Of a stretch of DNA of 64,000 bases, positions 8,246 to 16,040 are shown piece after piece. This DNA comes from Microlunatus flavus (GTDB lineage: Bacteria; Actinomycetota; Actinomycetes; Propionibacteriales; Propionibacteriaceae). Both the position numbers and the translations under genes were made by a program. Below the pieces are notes generated by a model. That model did no database searches and was not told the origin of the DNA. It worked only from the letters and a program-made list of their open reading frames with translations. Numbering within the stretch: position 1 is the stretch's first letter; each line of letters begins with the position of its first letter. The stretch is taken from NCBI RefSeq assembly GCF_900110855.1, contig NZ_FOFA01000001.1:620001-684000 (forward strand). Direction: 5' to 3'.

Positions 8246-8947
8246 GTGTCGAGCCGCAGCCGCTACACCTCGCCGGTCATGGCCGGCGCCCGGTTCGTGG
8301 CGCAGCGCGGGATCCTCAGACCCTTCATCTGGCGCAAGGCCGACGTCACGGTGCTCAACGCCGACCGGCTCGACGGGGTGCGCGGCCCGTACGTCGCCGT
8401 CTCCAACCACTCGAGCCACCTCGACGCCCCGCTCGTCATCGGCGCCCTGCCGAGCCGCCTGAGCCGGTACGTCGCTGCGGGTGCGGCGGCCGACTACTTC
8501 TTCGACGTCTGGTGGCGCAAGGGCCTGACGGCGCTGTTCTTCAACGCCTTCCCGGTCGACCGCTCCGGTCTGCGCGGCCGCCGCGGCCTGGCCACGAGCC
8601 TGCTCGACGACGGCGTCCCCCTGCTCCTGTTCCCCGAGGGCACCCGTTCCCGCACCGGCGAGATGGGCAACTTCAAGCCCGGCGCCGCGGCGCTCTGCAT
8701 CAGCCGCGACGTCCCCTGCCTGCCGATCGCCCTGCTCGGAGCGTCCGAGGCGATGCCGTACGGCCGGACCTGGCCGGGCAAGGGCAAGCCGCCGGTCTTC
8801 GTGAACTTCGGCGAGCCGCTGCGCCCCGAGGACGGGGAGTCCGTAGCCGTGTTCAACGAGCGGATCGCCAAGGAGGTCCGGGGCCTCTACGACGAGGCGC
8901 AGGACCACCGCGACCGCCTCGGCACCCGCCAGCTCCGCCGCGACTGA
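8246..8947 (+). CDS. 1-acylglycerol-3-phosphate acyltransferase family protein
   Basis: A 233-residue PlsC-type acyltransferase that moves an acyl chain from CoA or ACP onto a lysophospholipid at the membrane. The catalytic block NHSSHLD (the NHX4D motif) and the substrate-binding block FPEGTRSRTGE are intact, with the usual spacing of about 75 residues. A hydrophobic patch between them is typical of monotopic members. The GTG start is decided by the leaderless -10 box. Its neighbours, an SDR and an alkyl-DHAP synthase-like enzyme, suggest phospholipid or ether-lipid assembly. Confidence 0.92.
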   Translation: MSSRSRYTSPVMAGARFVAQRGILRPFIWRKADVTVLNADRLDGVRGPYVAVSNHSSHLDAPLVIGALPSRLSRYVAAGAAADYFFDVWWRKGLTALFFNAFPVDRSGLRGRRGLATSLLDDGVPLLLFPEGTRSRTGEMGNFKPGAAALCISRDVPCLPIALLGASEAMPYGRTWPGKGKPPVFVNFGEPLRPEDGESVAVFNERIAKEVRGLYDEAQDHRDRLGTRQLRRD

Positions 8948-9004
8948 GCGGCCGGCCGCCGACCGGTCCCCTCGCCCGGCCCTGCGGGGGACACGAAGCG
9001 CGCT

Positions 9005-9027
9005 CAGAGCCTTCGGTCCTGGCTCTG
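9005..9027. terminator. Hairpin after plsC
   Basis: CAGAGCC (9005-9011), 9-nt loop, GGCTCTG (9021-9027), lying 58 nt after the plsC stop and before the next promoter. There is no T-run, so termination is only a guess. Confidence 0.35.
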
Positions 9028-9062
9028 CGGCGCGACGCCGAGGAACGACCGCGGGACATGGC

Positions 9063-9068
9063 CTAGGC
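9063..9068 (+). promoter_or_regulatory. -10 box TAGGCT of the AGPS-like gene
   Basis: TAGGCT lies 52 nt before the ATG at 9121. This transcript should have a leader of about 45 nt carrying the ribosome site GAGGAGG, unlike the leaderless genes nearby. Confidence 0.5.
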
Positions 9069-9120
9069 TCGTCCGGACCCTCTTTGGGTCGGACACGCAC
9101 CACGCGAGGAGGCAGGCGCT

Positions 9121-10794
9121 ATGCCGGCGGTCAAGCACATGAAGTGGTGGGGCTGGGGCGTCGAGGGCGTCTCGTTCCACTGGGAGGACAAGCCGGCGTT
9201 CCCCGCCTTCGTCAAGCGCGCGATGGGCATCGACGTGGCGAGCCCGCCGGCCGCCCCGATGTCGATCGAGCAGCTCGGCGTGCCCGCCCCGCGCGTCTCC
9301 GACGAGGTCCGCGGCCGGCTCACCGACGCCGTCGGCGCGGCGAACGTCGCCTACGACGACCTCGAGCGCGTCGTGCACACCTACGGCAAGAGCCTGCGCG
9401 ACCTGCTGCGGCTGCGCGCCGCCGACCTGCCCCGCGCCCCCGACGTCGTGGTCTACCCGGGCAGCGAGGACGACGTGCGCGCGGTCCTCGACCTCGCGCT
9501 CGAGGCCGACCTGGTGATCATCCCCTTCGGCGGCGGCAGCAACATCGCCGGCAGCCTGCACCCCGAGCCCGACGAGGAGCGCACCGTCGTGTCGCTCGAC
9601 CTCGGCCGGATGAACCAGGTCCTCGACCTCGACGAGGACTCGGGCCTGGCGCGCGTGCAGGCCGGCGTCCTCGGCCCCGACCTGGAGGAGCAGCTCGGGC
9701 GCCGCGGCTGGACGATGGGCCACTACCCCGACAGCTTCACCCACTCCACGCTCGGCGGCTGGGTCGCGACCCGCTCGTCGGGCATGCAGTCCGACAAGTA
9801 CGGCGACATCGCCAAGATCAGCCGCGGCATGCGCGTCGTGCAGCCCGGCGGCACCCTCGTCGTCCGGCCGCTGCCCAGCACCTCCACCGGGCCCAACACC
9901 CGCGAGATGGTGCTCGGCTCCGAGGGCCGCCTCGGCATCATCACCGAGGTCACCGTCCAGGTGCACCGCATCCCGGAGAACCGCCTCATCACCGCCTACC
10001 TCTTCCCGAGCTGGGAGGCGGGCCTGGCCGCGATGCAGGAGATCTCCACCTCCGACGCGCACCCCTCGGTCACCCGGGTGAGCGACTCGTTCGAGACCCA
10101 GTTCTCGCTGTCGACGCGCAAGGCGTCGAAGGGCTTCTCGGTGTCGTCAGCCGTCGGCAACGGGCTGTTCAAGCTGCTCGAGCGCCGCGGCTGGGACCTC
10201 GACCAGGCCTGCCTGAGCTTCATCGGCTTCGAGGGCGGCCGCGCCCACGTGGCGCACGAGAAGGGCATCGTCAACGGGATCGTCAAGGCGCACGGCGGCA
10301 TCGGCCTGGGCAAGGGCCCGGCCGTGCTCTACGACCAGAAGAAGTTCGACACCCCGTACATCCGCGACTTCGTGCTCGACCGAGGCGGCGCGGCTGACGT
10401 GTCCGAGACGGCGGCGCCGTGGTCGAAGCTGCTGCCGCTCTACACCGCGGTGATGGAGAACGTCCGCAAGGTCTACGCCGACCTCGGCGTGACCGGCTGG
10501 GTCATGTGCCACCTGTCGCACTCCGAGCACTCGGGCGCCTGCCTCTACTTCACGTTCGCCTTCAGCCACGACGGCGTCGACCCGATCGGCCAGTACGACC
10601 GGGTCAAGGTCGCGGTGCAGGAGACGTTCATCGAGCAGGGCGGGACGCTCTCGCACCACCATGCGGTCGGGACCGAGCACAGCCGCTGGCTGGCCGAGGA
10701 CATCTCCGAGCAGGGCGTGGTGATGGTCCAGGGTGTCATCGACACCGTCGACGCCGGGCGCCACCTCAACCCCGGCAAGATCACCCAGCGGTAG
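9121..10794 (+). CDS. Alkyldihydroxyacetonephosphate synthase-like FAD enzyme
   Basis: A 557-residue FAD-binding oxidase of the PCMH/VAO fold. The FAD region runs from about residue 115 to 295 (PDVVVYPGSEDDV, IPFGGGSNIAG, THSTLGGWVATRSSGMQS, LGSEGRLGIITEVTV). The C-terminal part has LSHSEHSGACLYFTF and the triple-histidine block GTLSHHHAVGTEH, both hallmarks of alkyl-DHAP synthase, which exchanges the acyl chain of acyl-DHAP for a fatty alcohol to make an ether bond. The ATG follows a GAGGAGG ribosome site. Bacterial relatives are often annotated only as FAD-linked oxidases, so the substrate is uncertain; the adjacent acyltransferase supports a lipid role. Confidence 0.88.
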   Translation: MPAVKHMKWWGWGVEGVSFHWEDKPAFPAFVKRAMGIDVASPPAAPMSIEQLGVPAPRVSDEVRGRLTDAVGAANVAYDDLERVVHTYGKSLRDLLRLRAADLPRAPDVVVYPGSEDDVRAVLDLALEADLVIIPFGGGSNIAGSLHPEPDEERTVVSLDLGRMNQVLDLDEDSGLARVQAGVLGPDLEEQLGRRGWTMGHYPDSFTHSTLGGWVATRSSGMQSDKYGDIAKISRGMRVVQPGGTLVVRPLPSTSTGPNTREMVLGSEGRLGIITEVTVQVHRIPENRLITAYLFPSWEAGLAAMQEISTSDAHPSVTRVSDSFETQFSLSTRKASKGFSVSSAVGNGLFKLLERRGWDLDQACLSFIGFEGGRAHVAHEKGIVNGIVKAHGGIGLGKGPAVLYDQKKFDTPYIRDFVLDRGGAADVSETAAPWSKLLPLYTAVMENVRKVYADLGVTGWVMCHLSHSEHSGACLYFTFAFSHDGVDPIGQYDRVKVAVQETFIEQGGTLSHHHAVGTEHSRWLAEDISEQGVVMVQGVIDTVDAGRHLNPGKITQR

Positions 10795-10800
10795 CCCGAC

Positions 10801-11676
10801 GTGGGGGCGGTCCGTCGGCGGGCGACCGGCACGGTGCTGGTCGCCTCCTGGCTCGTGCTCGCGGGTTGCACCACGCCGGCTGGGCCGGACGGTCCGGCGA
10901 GCGCCAAGCCCGCCGGTCCCATAGTGCCGTCGTCGAGCGCGGCGTCGCCCTCCCCCGCCGCCCTGCCCGCTACCTCGAGCCCGCGGGTCGGGGTGCCGAG
11001 CATCGCGCTGCCCACGGCGGAGGCGACCCCGACGGCCACGCCACGGAGCTGCTCGGACCAGGTGCTGCGCGCCCGGGACACGCGCCTGCGGGGGTCGCGC
11101 GAGAGCGTCTACTGGGACCTCACGATCCCGACCTTCTCCGGCGCGTCCTCCGCCGACGCCGTGAACCGTCACGTCCGCGCGTCGGCGCAGGACGCGATCG
11201 ACACCGGTCTGCGGGAGGGCGAGGACGACGCGGGCTACCGCCGCGACGTCCAGGGGCGCGCGACCGTCACCCGCAGCGACCGGCGGACGGTGCAGGTCGA
11301 GCTGCGGTGGGGCGACTACCTGGCCGGCACGGCGCACCCGACCGACCACGTCGGGACCACCGTGGTGACCACCGACCAGGGCCGACCCGTGCGGCTGCGC
11401 GACGTCCTCGCCGACGTGCCCAGCGGTCTGCGGGCCCTCGGGAAGGCCGTCCGGAAGCAGTCGGGCCCCGTCGACACCCACGGCCTCGCCCCGAAGGAGA
11501 AGAACTTCGCGGCCTGGCAGACCACGGCCAAGGGCATGCGGTTCACGTTCGGCGACTACCAGCTGGGCGGGCACGGGCTCCGCACGTACACGGTGCCGTG
11601 GACGACCGTGCGCCCGCTGCTGTCCGACTACGGCACCGGCCTCCTCGACCCGGACGTCGACCCCTCGACCTGCTGA
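10801..11676 (+). CDS. DUF3298-type lipoprotein
   Basis: A 291-residue secreted lipoprotein: signal peptide with lipobox LAGC (Cys23), a Ser/Pro/Ala-rich linker (about 25-80), then a folded domain ending in the FTFGDYQLGGHGLRTYTVPW block that resembles the DUF3298/RsiV-like C-terminal fold. The linker and lipid anchor place it on the outside of the membrane. The GTG start lies 6 nt after the flavoprotein stop and no ribosome site stands out. The 3' end overlaps the convergent DUF389 gene by 49 nt. The function is unknown; RsiV-like domains can bind lysozyme, but that cannot be assumed here. Confidence 0.8.
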   Translation: MGAVRRRATGTVLVASWLVLAGCTTPAGPDGPASAKPAGPIVPSSSAASPSPAALPATSSPRVGVPSIALPTAEATPTATPRSCSDQVLRARDTRLRGSRESVYWDLTIPTFSGASSADAVNRHVRASAQDAIDTGLREGEDDAGYRRDVQGRATVTRSDRRTVQVELRWGDYLAGTAHPTDHVGTTVVTTDQGRPVRLRDVLADVPSGLRALGKAVRKQSGPVDTHGLAPKEKNFAAWQTTAKGMRFTFGDYQLGGHGLRTYTVPWTTVRPLLSDYGTGLLDPDVDPSTC

Positions 11677-12629
11677 GCCCCGACCCCGTCGGCCCTCCGC
11701 CGGCGCCGCTGGGTGACGAGGCGCCAGAGACCACGCTGGACGAGGAGGGTCACCACCCCGGCGGCGACCATGCCGGCCAGGTTGATGCCGAGCTGCGCCG
11801 CCGCGCCCGGCAGCTGGTCGAAGGCGCCCACGGCCAGCGACAGCGCGAAGTCGCCCGCGGCGGGGACGGTCGTCACCGAGATGAACACCCCGACGAGCGC
11901 GTTCGTCCGCCCGCCCGTCTGGGACAGCACGCCGGCGCACCCCGCGAGCACGGCGACGACGGCCGACCACAGGTCCGGGCGCCAGACGAAGCCCGTCAAC
12001 GGCCGTGGTCCGGTGACGTCCTCGAGGTGGACCCAGCCGAGCGCCCGTGCGAGCAGGGCGAGGAGCAGGGTGAGGCCGATGGCCACCGCGAAGCTCTGCG
12101 CGAGGAGCCGGGCCGCGCGGGTGAGCAGTCCCGGACGCCTGGCCACGAGGCCGACGGCCAGGGCGGCGACCACGGCGAACTCGGGCCCGACCACCATCGC
12201 CCCGACGACGAGGATCGAGGAGTCGGTGACCACGGCGACCGCCGCGATCGTCACCGCCAGGGTGAGGAAGGCGTAGAAGGAGTAGGAGCCGCGCACCTCC
12301 CCGTACGCGTTGTCCACGACCGCGTCCCAGATGATCGCGTCGTCGGGGGCGCCGGTCGCCGCGCGCTCGACCTCGCGGGCGTTGACCGACGGTGCGGCGG
12401 AGAGGTCGCTGATCACGACCGAGCCCTCGTCGAACAGCCCCTCGCGCCGCAGCCAGCCGAGGACGTCCGACGCGGCCTCCCGCGTCACGTCGCAGCTGAC
12501 GACGTCGCCGAGCGGCCGCAGCGCCGCGCCGGGCAGGTGCACGACGTCGGTCACCCGCGGGTCGTCGACGAGGGTCGCCACCACGGCCTCGGCGCGGGGC
12601 GCCGGGACGACCAGGCGGAGGTTCAGCAT
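11628..12629 (-). CDS. DUF389 membrane protein
   Basis: A 333-residue protein. The N-terminal soluble part (1-115) has the LRLVVPAPRAEAVVATLVDD pattern of DUF389. It is followed by about five or six membrane helices, with the conserved stretch VVGAMVVGPEFAVVAALAVGL. DUF389 proteins are widespread and of unknown function. The ATG at 12629 is 6 nt after GATGGT, which keeps the critical A and T of a -10 box, so it could be another leaderless start. It is convergent with the DUF3298 gene, and the two coding ends overlap. Confidence 0.85.
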   Translation of the reverse strand: MLNLRLVVPAPRAEAVVATLVDDPRVTDVVHLPGAALRPLGDVVSCDVTREAASDVLGWLRREGLFDEGSVVISDLSAAPSVNAREVERAATGAPDDAIIWDAVVDNAYGEVRGSYSFYAFLTLAVTIAAVAVVTDSSILVVGAMVVGPEFAVVAALAVGLVARRPGLLTRAARLLAQSFAVAIGLTLLLALLARALGWVHLEDVTGPRPLTGFVWRPDLWSAVVAVLAGCAGVLSQTGGRTNALVGVFISVTTVPAAGDFALSLAVGAFDQLPGAAAQLGINLAGMVAAGVVTLLVQRGLWRLVTQRRRRRADGVGAQQVEGSTSGSRRPVP

Positions 12630-12722
12630 CACGGCACCATCATCGAGCCGGCGGTGCCGGGCAGGAGGTCCGCGCGTCGGGAATTCGGGCACGCCTTCTA
12701 CGGGGAGGGCCACGATCGTCTG

Positions 12723-13649
12723 GTGCCGATCCGGGACCGACTGCTCGCGCTCGTCGTGGCCGTCGTCTGGGGCGTGAACTTCCCGGCGACGGCCTTCGGG
12801 CTCCAGCACTTCCCGCCGCTGCTCATGGTGGCCGTCCGCTTCACCCTGGTCGCCGTGCCGACGGTGCTGCTCGTGCCGCGTCCCCGGGTGCCGCTGCGCT
12901 GGTTCCTCGGCGCGGCCGTGTTCATGGGCACGGTGCAGTTCGCCCTCCTCTACGTCGCGATGGCGCTCGGCATGCCCAGCGGCCTCGCCTCGCTCGTGCT
13001 GCAGGCGTGCGCCCCGTTCACCGTGGTCCTCGGGGCGCTGCTCCTGCGGGAGCACCTCGGCGTACGGCAGGTGGTCGGGGTCGTCGCGGCCGTCGTCGGC
13101 CTCGGCGTCATCGCGCTGCACCGGGCCCTGGGCGGCTCCGCCACCGCGCTCGTGCCCGTGCTCCTCACCATCGCCGCCGGCCTCGGCTGGGCCGTCGGCA
13201 ACATCTGCAGCCGCCAGGCCCGGGCGGCCAAGCCGCTGCACTTCACGCTGTGGCTGTCGGTCGTCCCGCCCGTGCCGCTCCTCGCGCTGTCGCTGCTGGT
13301 CGAGGGGCCGCAGCGGGACCGGGCCGCGCTCAGCACCGCGTTCACCGTGGAGGCGCTGCCGGCGGTGCTGGGCCTGCTGTACATCGTGCTCGTGGCCACC
13401 GTGCTCGGCTACGGCCTGTGGAACACGCTGCTCTCGCGCAACCCGGCGGGCGTCGTGGCCCCGTTCGCCATGCTGGTGCCGGTCGCCGGGGTGCTGAGCG
13501 CCTGGCTGGTCCTGGGCGAGGTCCCCGACCTCGTGGAGCTGCTCGCCGGGGTCCTCGTCGTCGGCGGCGTCCTCTTCGGGTCGCGTCCGGCCCGTCGACC
13601 CCTGGTCGCACCCACGCCGACGCCGGTGCCGCTGACGAAGAGTTCCTGA
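12723..13649 (+). CDS. EamA (DMT-family) exporter
   Basis: A 308-residue membrane protein with ten predicted helices arranged as two EamA repeats (for example LLALVVAVVWGVNFPATAFG at the start and LLYIVLVATVLGYGLWNTLL in the second half). Family members export amino acids or metabolites. The GTG start at 12723 is chosen because the first helix follows within 10 residues. CACGAT lies 6 nt before it and GGGAGG lies further upstream, so leaderless or weakly led translation are both possible. It is transcribed away from the DUF389 gene. Confidence 0.88.
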   Translation: MPIRDRLLALVVAVVWGVNFPATAFGLQHFPPLLMVAVRFTLVAVPTVLLVPRPRVPLRWFLGAAVFMGTVQFALLYVAMALGMPSGLASLVLQACAPFTVVLGALLLREHLGVRQVVGVVAAVVGLGVIALHRALGGSATALVPVLLTIAAGLGWAVGNICSRQARAAKPLHFTLWLSVVPPVPLLALSLLVEGPQRDRAALSTAFTVEALPAVLGLLYIVLVATVLGYGLWNTLLSRNPAGVVAPFAMLVPVAGVLSAWLVLGEVPDLVELLAGVLVVGGVLFGSRPARRPLVAPTPTPVPLTKSS

Positions 13650-14063
13650 AGAAAATAATCGCTCGCGGACCCTCCGGAGGCCTCCAGGAGCCCGATCGGC
13701 GACCTGTCCGGCCGTCACCGACCTCTCGTCGGGTCCTGACAACGTGAACAGCAGGGTCCGCTGCTGCTCAGGTGAGAGAAGGCACCTGATTGCTTCAGAT
13801 CTCTTGTGAGGAAGGGCCACAAAGCCTTCGCCCGTCGGCTAGGTTTGTCACCGGGAGTTCACTCCATCGGACGCCCGGGATAGGTTGCGATGCGTCCGGC
13901 CTGCGTCGTGTTCCCCGCGCGGGTAGGCCCATCCCCTGCGCATCCCCTATCCCGGGTCATCCGATGGGCAGTCGTCGGGTTCTCGGGGGCCCGACGACCT
14001 ACCGCGCAAGCGGGTGGACTCGTCCCTTGAATCCCCGAGCCCACTCCTCCGGCGCGGCGCGCC
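13650..14063. other. 414-bp region without a protein gene
   Basis: No plausible protein frame with a ribosome site. The left third is featureless. The right part holds the -10 box TAGGTT (13840-13845), a long inverted repeat (13864-13967) and a second hairpin (13971-13998), described separately as a candidate small RNA. Confidence 0.6.
13852..13998 (+). ncRNA. Candidate structured small RNA
   Basis: A TAGGTT -10 box at 13840-13845 predicts a start near 13852. The following sequence folds as one rod: CCATCGGA (13864-13871) with TCCGATGG (13960-13967), CCCGGGATAGG (13874-13884) with CCTATCCCGGG (13946-13956), GATGCG (13889-13894) with CGCATC (13939-13944), GGCCT with AGGCC, and a CCC-GCGC-GGG tip. 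A second stem, GTCGTCGGG/CCCGACGAC (13971-13998), could end the transcript, though it lacks a T-run. The strand is inferred from the -10 box; the fold is symmetrical. I do not recognise an RNA family. Confidence 0.4.
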
Positions 14064-14076
14064 TCAGCGCGCCGCG
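14053..14076 (-). terminator. Hairpin over the OHCU decarboxylase stop
   Basis: CGCGGCGCG (14053-14061) and CGCGCCGCG (14068-14076) with a 6-nt loop containing part of the stop codon. It is a perfect 9-bp stem at the 3' end of the minus-strand gene, so it is a likely transcription end or 3' stabiliser. Confidence 0.5.
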
Positions 14077-14615
14077 TCCGCGTCGTCCAGCCCCGCCGAG
14101 TGATCGAGGGCCACGGCGTCCAGGTACGTGAAGAGCTGCGGGATCCGCAGCAGCGCGATGTCGCGGAGCTCCTCGCCGACGATGCCGACCTCGGTCTCCG
14201 GGTCGAGCCGCAGGCGCCGCTCGAGCTCGCCCAGGATCTCCTCCCGGCTCCGCCCCGCGGCCCTGATGAGGAACACCCGCCCGAACTTCGCCTCGTACGC
14301 GGCGTTGCCCGCCGCCAGCCGGGCGGCCAGCTCCTCGTCGGTCGACGCGCTCGACGCCTGCTCGGCCCGGGAGAAGGACGCCGACGTCCCCGACCCGCTC
14401 GGCCGCTCCCCGATGCGCGGGTGGTCGGCCATCGCCTCGTCCACCTCGGCCGGGCTGAGCGGCGTCGCCGCCTGCCGCGCGACCTCGACCAGCGCGTCCA
14501 CGGAGTCGAACGGCCCGGCCGCGACCACGTCGTCGACCCACCGCCGCACGTGCAGGCAGGCCGTCAGCCCCTCGCGGAGCTGCGCGTCCGTCACCGAACC
14601 CAGCTGCGTGCTCAT
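14064..14615 (-). CDS. OHCU decarboxylase (UraD-like)
   Basis: A 183-residue protein of the 2-oxo-4-hydroxy-4-carboxy-5-ureidoimidazoline decarboxylase family, which makes S-allantoin in urate breakdown. It carries the conserved catalytic-histidine block DHPRIGERPSG, then EQ.S, NAAYEAKFGRVFLIRAAGRS and EILGELERRL. The start at 14615 has the ribosome site ACGGAGGACGG; an upstream -10 box TAGGTT (14650-14655) gives a leader of about 28 nt. No other urate genes are in the window, so the pathway context is missing. Confidence 0.9.
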   Translation of the reverse strand: MSTQLGSVTDAQLREGLTACLHVRRWVDDVVAAGPFDSVDALVEVARQAATPLSPAEVDEAMADHPRIGERPSGSGTSASFSRAEQASSASTDEELAARLAAGNAAYEAKFGRVFLIRAAGRSREEILGELERRLRLDPETEVGIVGEELRDIALLRIPQLFTYLDAVALDHSAGLDDADAAR

Positions 14616-14890
14616 CCGTCCTCCGTACCTACGCCATTGGCCTTGCGCCAACCTAACGGGGGCGAGCCCGGACGATCGTCGGGCACCGCCGGAACCCGCG
14701 ACCCGAAGGACGGGCTCGGAAGGACGCCGGGGAGCGTGGACGGGCCTGGCGGGAGCACGGGCGCGACCGCGTACGGGTGTGCAGCCGAGACCACGCGCCC
14801 GTGCGGATGGTTGCGAGCCGGCGTCCTTGCGAGGCCGTCCGGCGCGCGACATGACCGGCGGAGCCCGACGAAGAAGCCGGCGAGACCCAC

Positions 14891-14896
14891 TAGCCT
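14891..14896 (+). promoter_or_regulatory. -10 box TAGCCT, leaderless FemAB transcript
   Basis: TAGCCT, 6 nt, GTG at 14903. No ribosome site precedes the start. Confidence 0.65.
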
Positions 14897-14902
14897 CGCA
14901 GG

Positions 14903-16027
14903 GTGGAACTGGCAGTGCGCACCATCACGGCGGAGGAGCACCGGCGGTTCAACGCCGCGCAGCCCTCGGTCTCCTTCCTGCAGACCCCGGCCTGGGGCGA
15001 GGTCAAGAGCGAGTGGAAGGCCGAGTCGGTCGGCTGGTTCGACGAGCTCGACCCCGACGGCGGGCCGGTGGGCGCGGGGCTGGTCCTCTACCGCCAGCTG
15101 CCGCGGGTGAAGAAGTACCTCGCCTACCTGCCCGAGGGCCCGAACATCGACTGGCTGGGCGGCAACGTGCACTCCTGGTTGCTGCCGCTCGCGGCGCACC
15201 TGAGGAAGGCCGGCGCCTTCGGCATCCGCGTCGGGCCGCCGGTGGTCGCGCGCCGCTGGGGCGCCGAGACGGTCAAGCGGGCCATCGCCGACGAGCGCAT
15301 CAGCCGGCTGAGCGAGGCCGTGCCGGACGAGGTCCAGCACAAGGTCACCGCGCTGCGCCAGGCGCTGCGCGACCTGGGCTGGCACCCGCCGGACGAGGAC
15401 GAGGGCTTCGCGGCCGGTCAGCCGCGCTTCGTCTTCCAGCTGCCGCTGGAGGGCGAGACGCCCGAGTCGCTGCTCGCCGGCATGAACCAGCTGTGGCGCC
15501 GCAACATCAAGAAGGCCGACAAGGCCGGCGTCGTGGTGACGCAGGGCGAGCGCGACGACCTCGCCGCGTTCCACCCGCTCTACGTCGAGACGGCCGAGCG
15601 CGACCACTTCACCCCGCGCCCGCTGTCCTACTTCGAGACCATGTGGGACGCGCTGCGGGCCGAGGACCCGGACCGCATCCGGCTCTACCTGGCCCACCAC
15701 GAGGGCGACCTCGTCGCGGCGACGACGTGGGTCCGCGTGGGGCGCCACGCCTGGTACTCCTACGGCGCCAGCAGCACCGCCAAGCGCGACGTCCGCGGCA
15801 GCAACGCGGTGCAGTGGCGGATGATGCGCGACGCCCTGGAGGCGGGCGCGGACGTGTACGACCTGCGCGGCATCACCGAGGGCCTCGAGGCCGACGACCC
15901 GCACCTGGGGCTCATCCAGTTCAAGGTCGGGACCGGCGGCCAGGCGGTCGAGCTGCTCGGGGAGTGGGACCTGCCGCTCAACCCGCTGCTGTACCGCGCC
16001 TTCGACGTCTACATGAAGCACCGATGA
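14903..16027 (+). CDS. FemAB-family peptidyltransferase-like protein
   Basis: A 374-residue protein of the FemX/FemAB GNAT-like family, which adds amino acids from aminoacyl-tRNA to the lipid II stem peptide. Conserved blocks: SFLQTPAWGEVK at the N-terminus, RRNIKKADKAGVVV, an acceptor-side AERDHFTPRPLSYF and YDLRGITEGLEADDPHLGLIQFKVGTGG near the C-terminus. It is the upstream member of a two-gene unit with an alanine-racemase-like protein (13-nt gap), which strengthens a role in peptidoglycan bridge formation. The added amino acid is not predictable. Confidence 0.92.
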   Translation: MELAVRTITAEEHRRFNAAQPSVSFLQTPAWGEVKSEWKAESVGWFDELDPDGGPVGAGLVLYRQLPRVKKYLAYLPEGPNIDWLGGNVHSWLLPLAAHLRKAGAFGIRVGPPVVARRWGAETVKRAIADERISRLSEAVPDEVQHKVTALRQALRDLGWHPPDEDEGFAAGQPRFVFQLPLEGETPESLLAGMNQLWRRNIKKADKAGVVVTQGERDDLAAFHPLYVETAERDHFTPRPLSYFETMWDALRAEDPDRIRLYLAHHEGDLVAATTWVRVGRHAWYSYGASSTAKRDVRGSNAVQWRMMRDALEAGADVYDLRGITEGLEADDPHLGLIQFKVGTGGQAVELLGEWDLPLNPLLYRAFDVYMKHR

Positions 16028-16040
16028 GGAGGGACCGCTG

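Noticed and set aside
13840-14000. Riboswitch
   Set aside because: It points away from a suitable downstream gene on its strand (the next gene is convergent) and none of the conserved riboswitch cores I know is visible.
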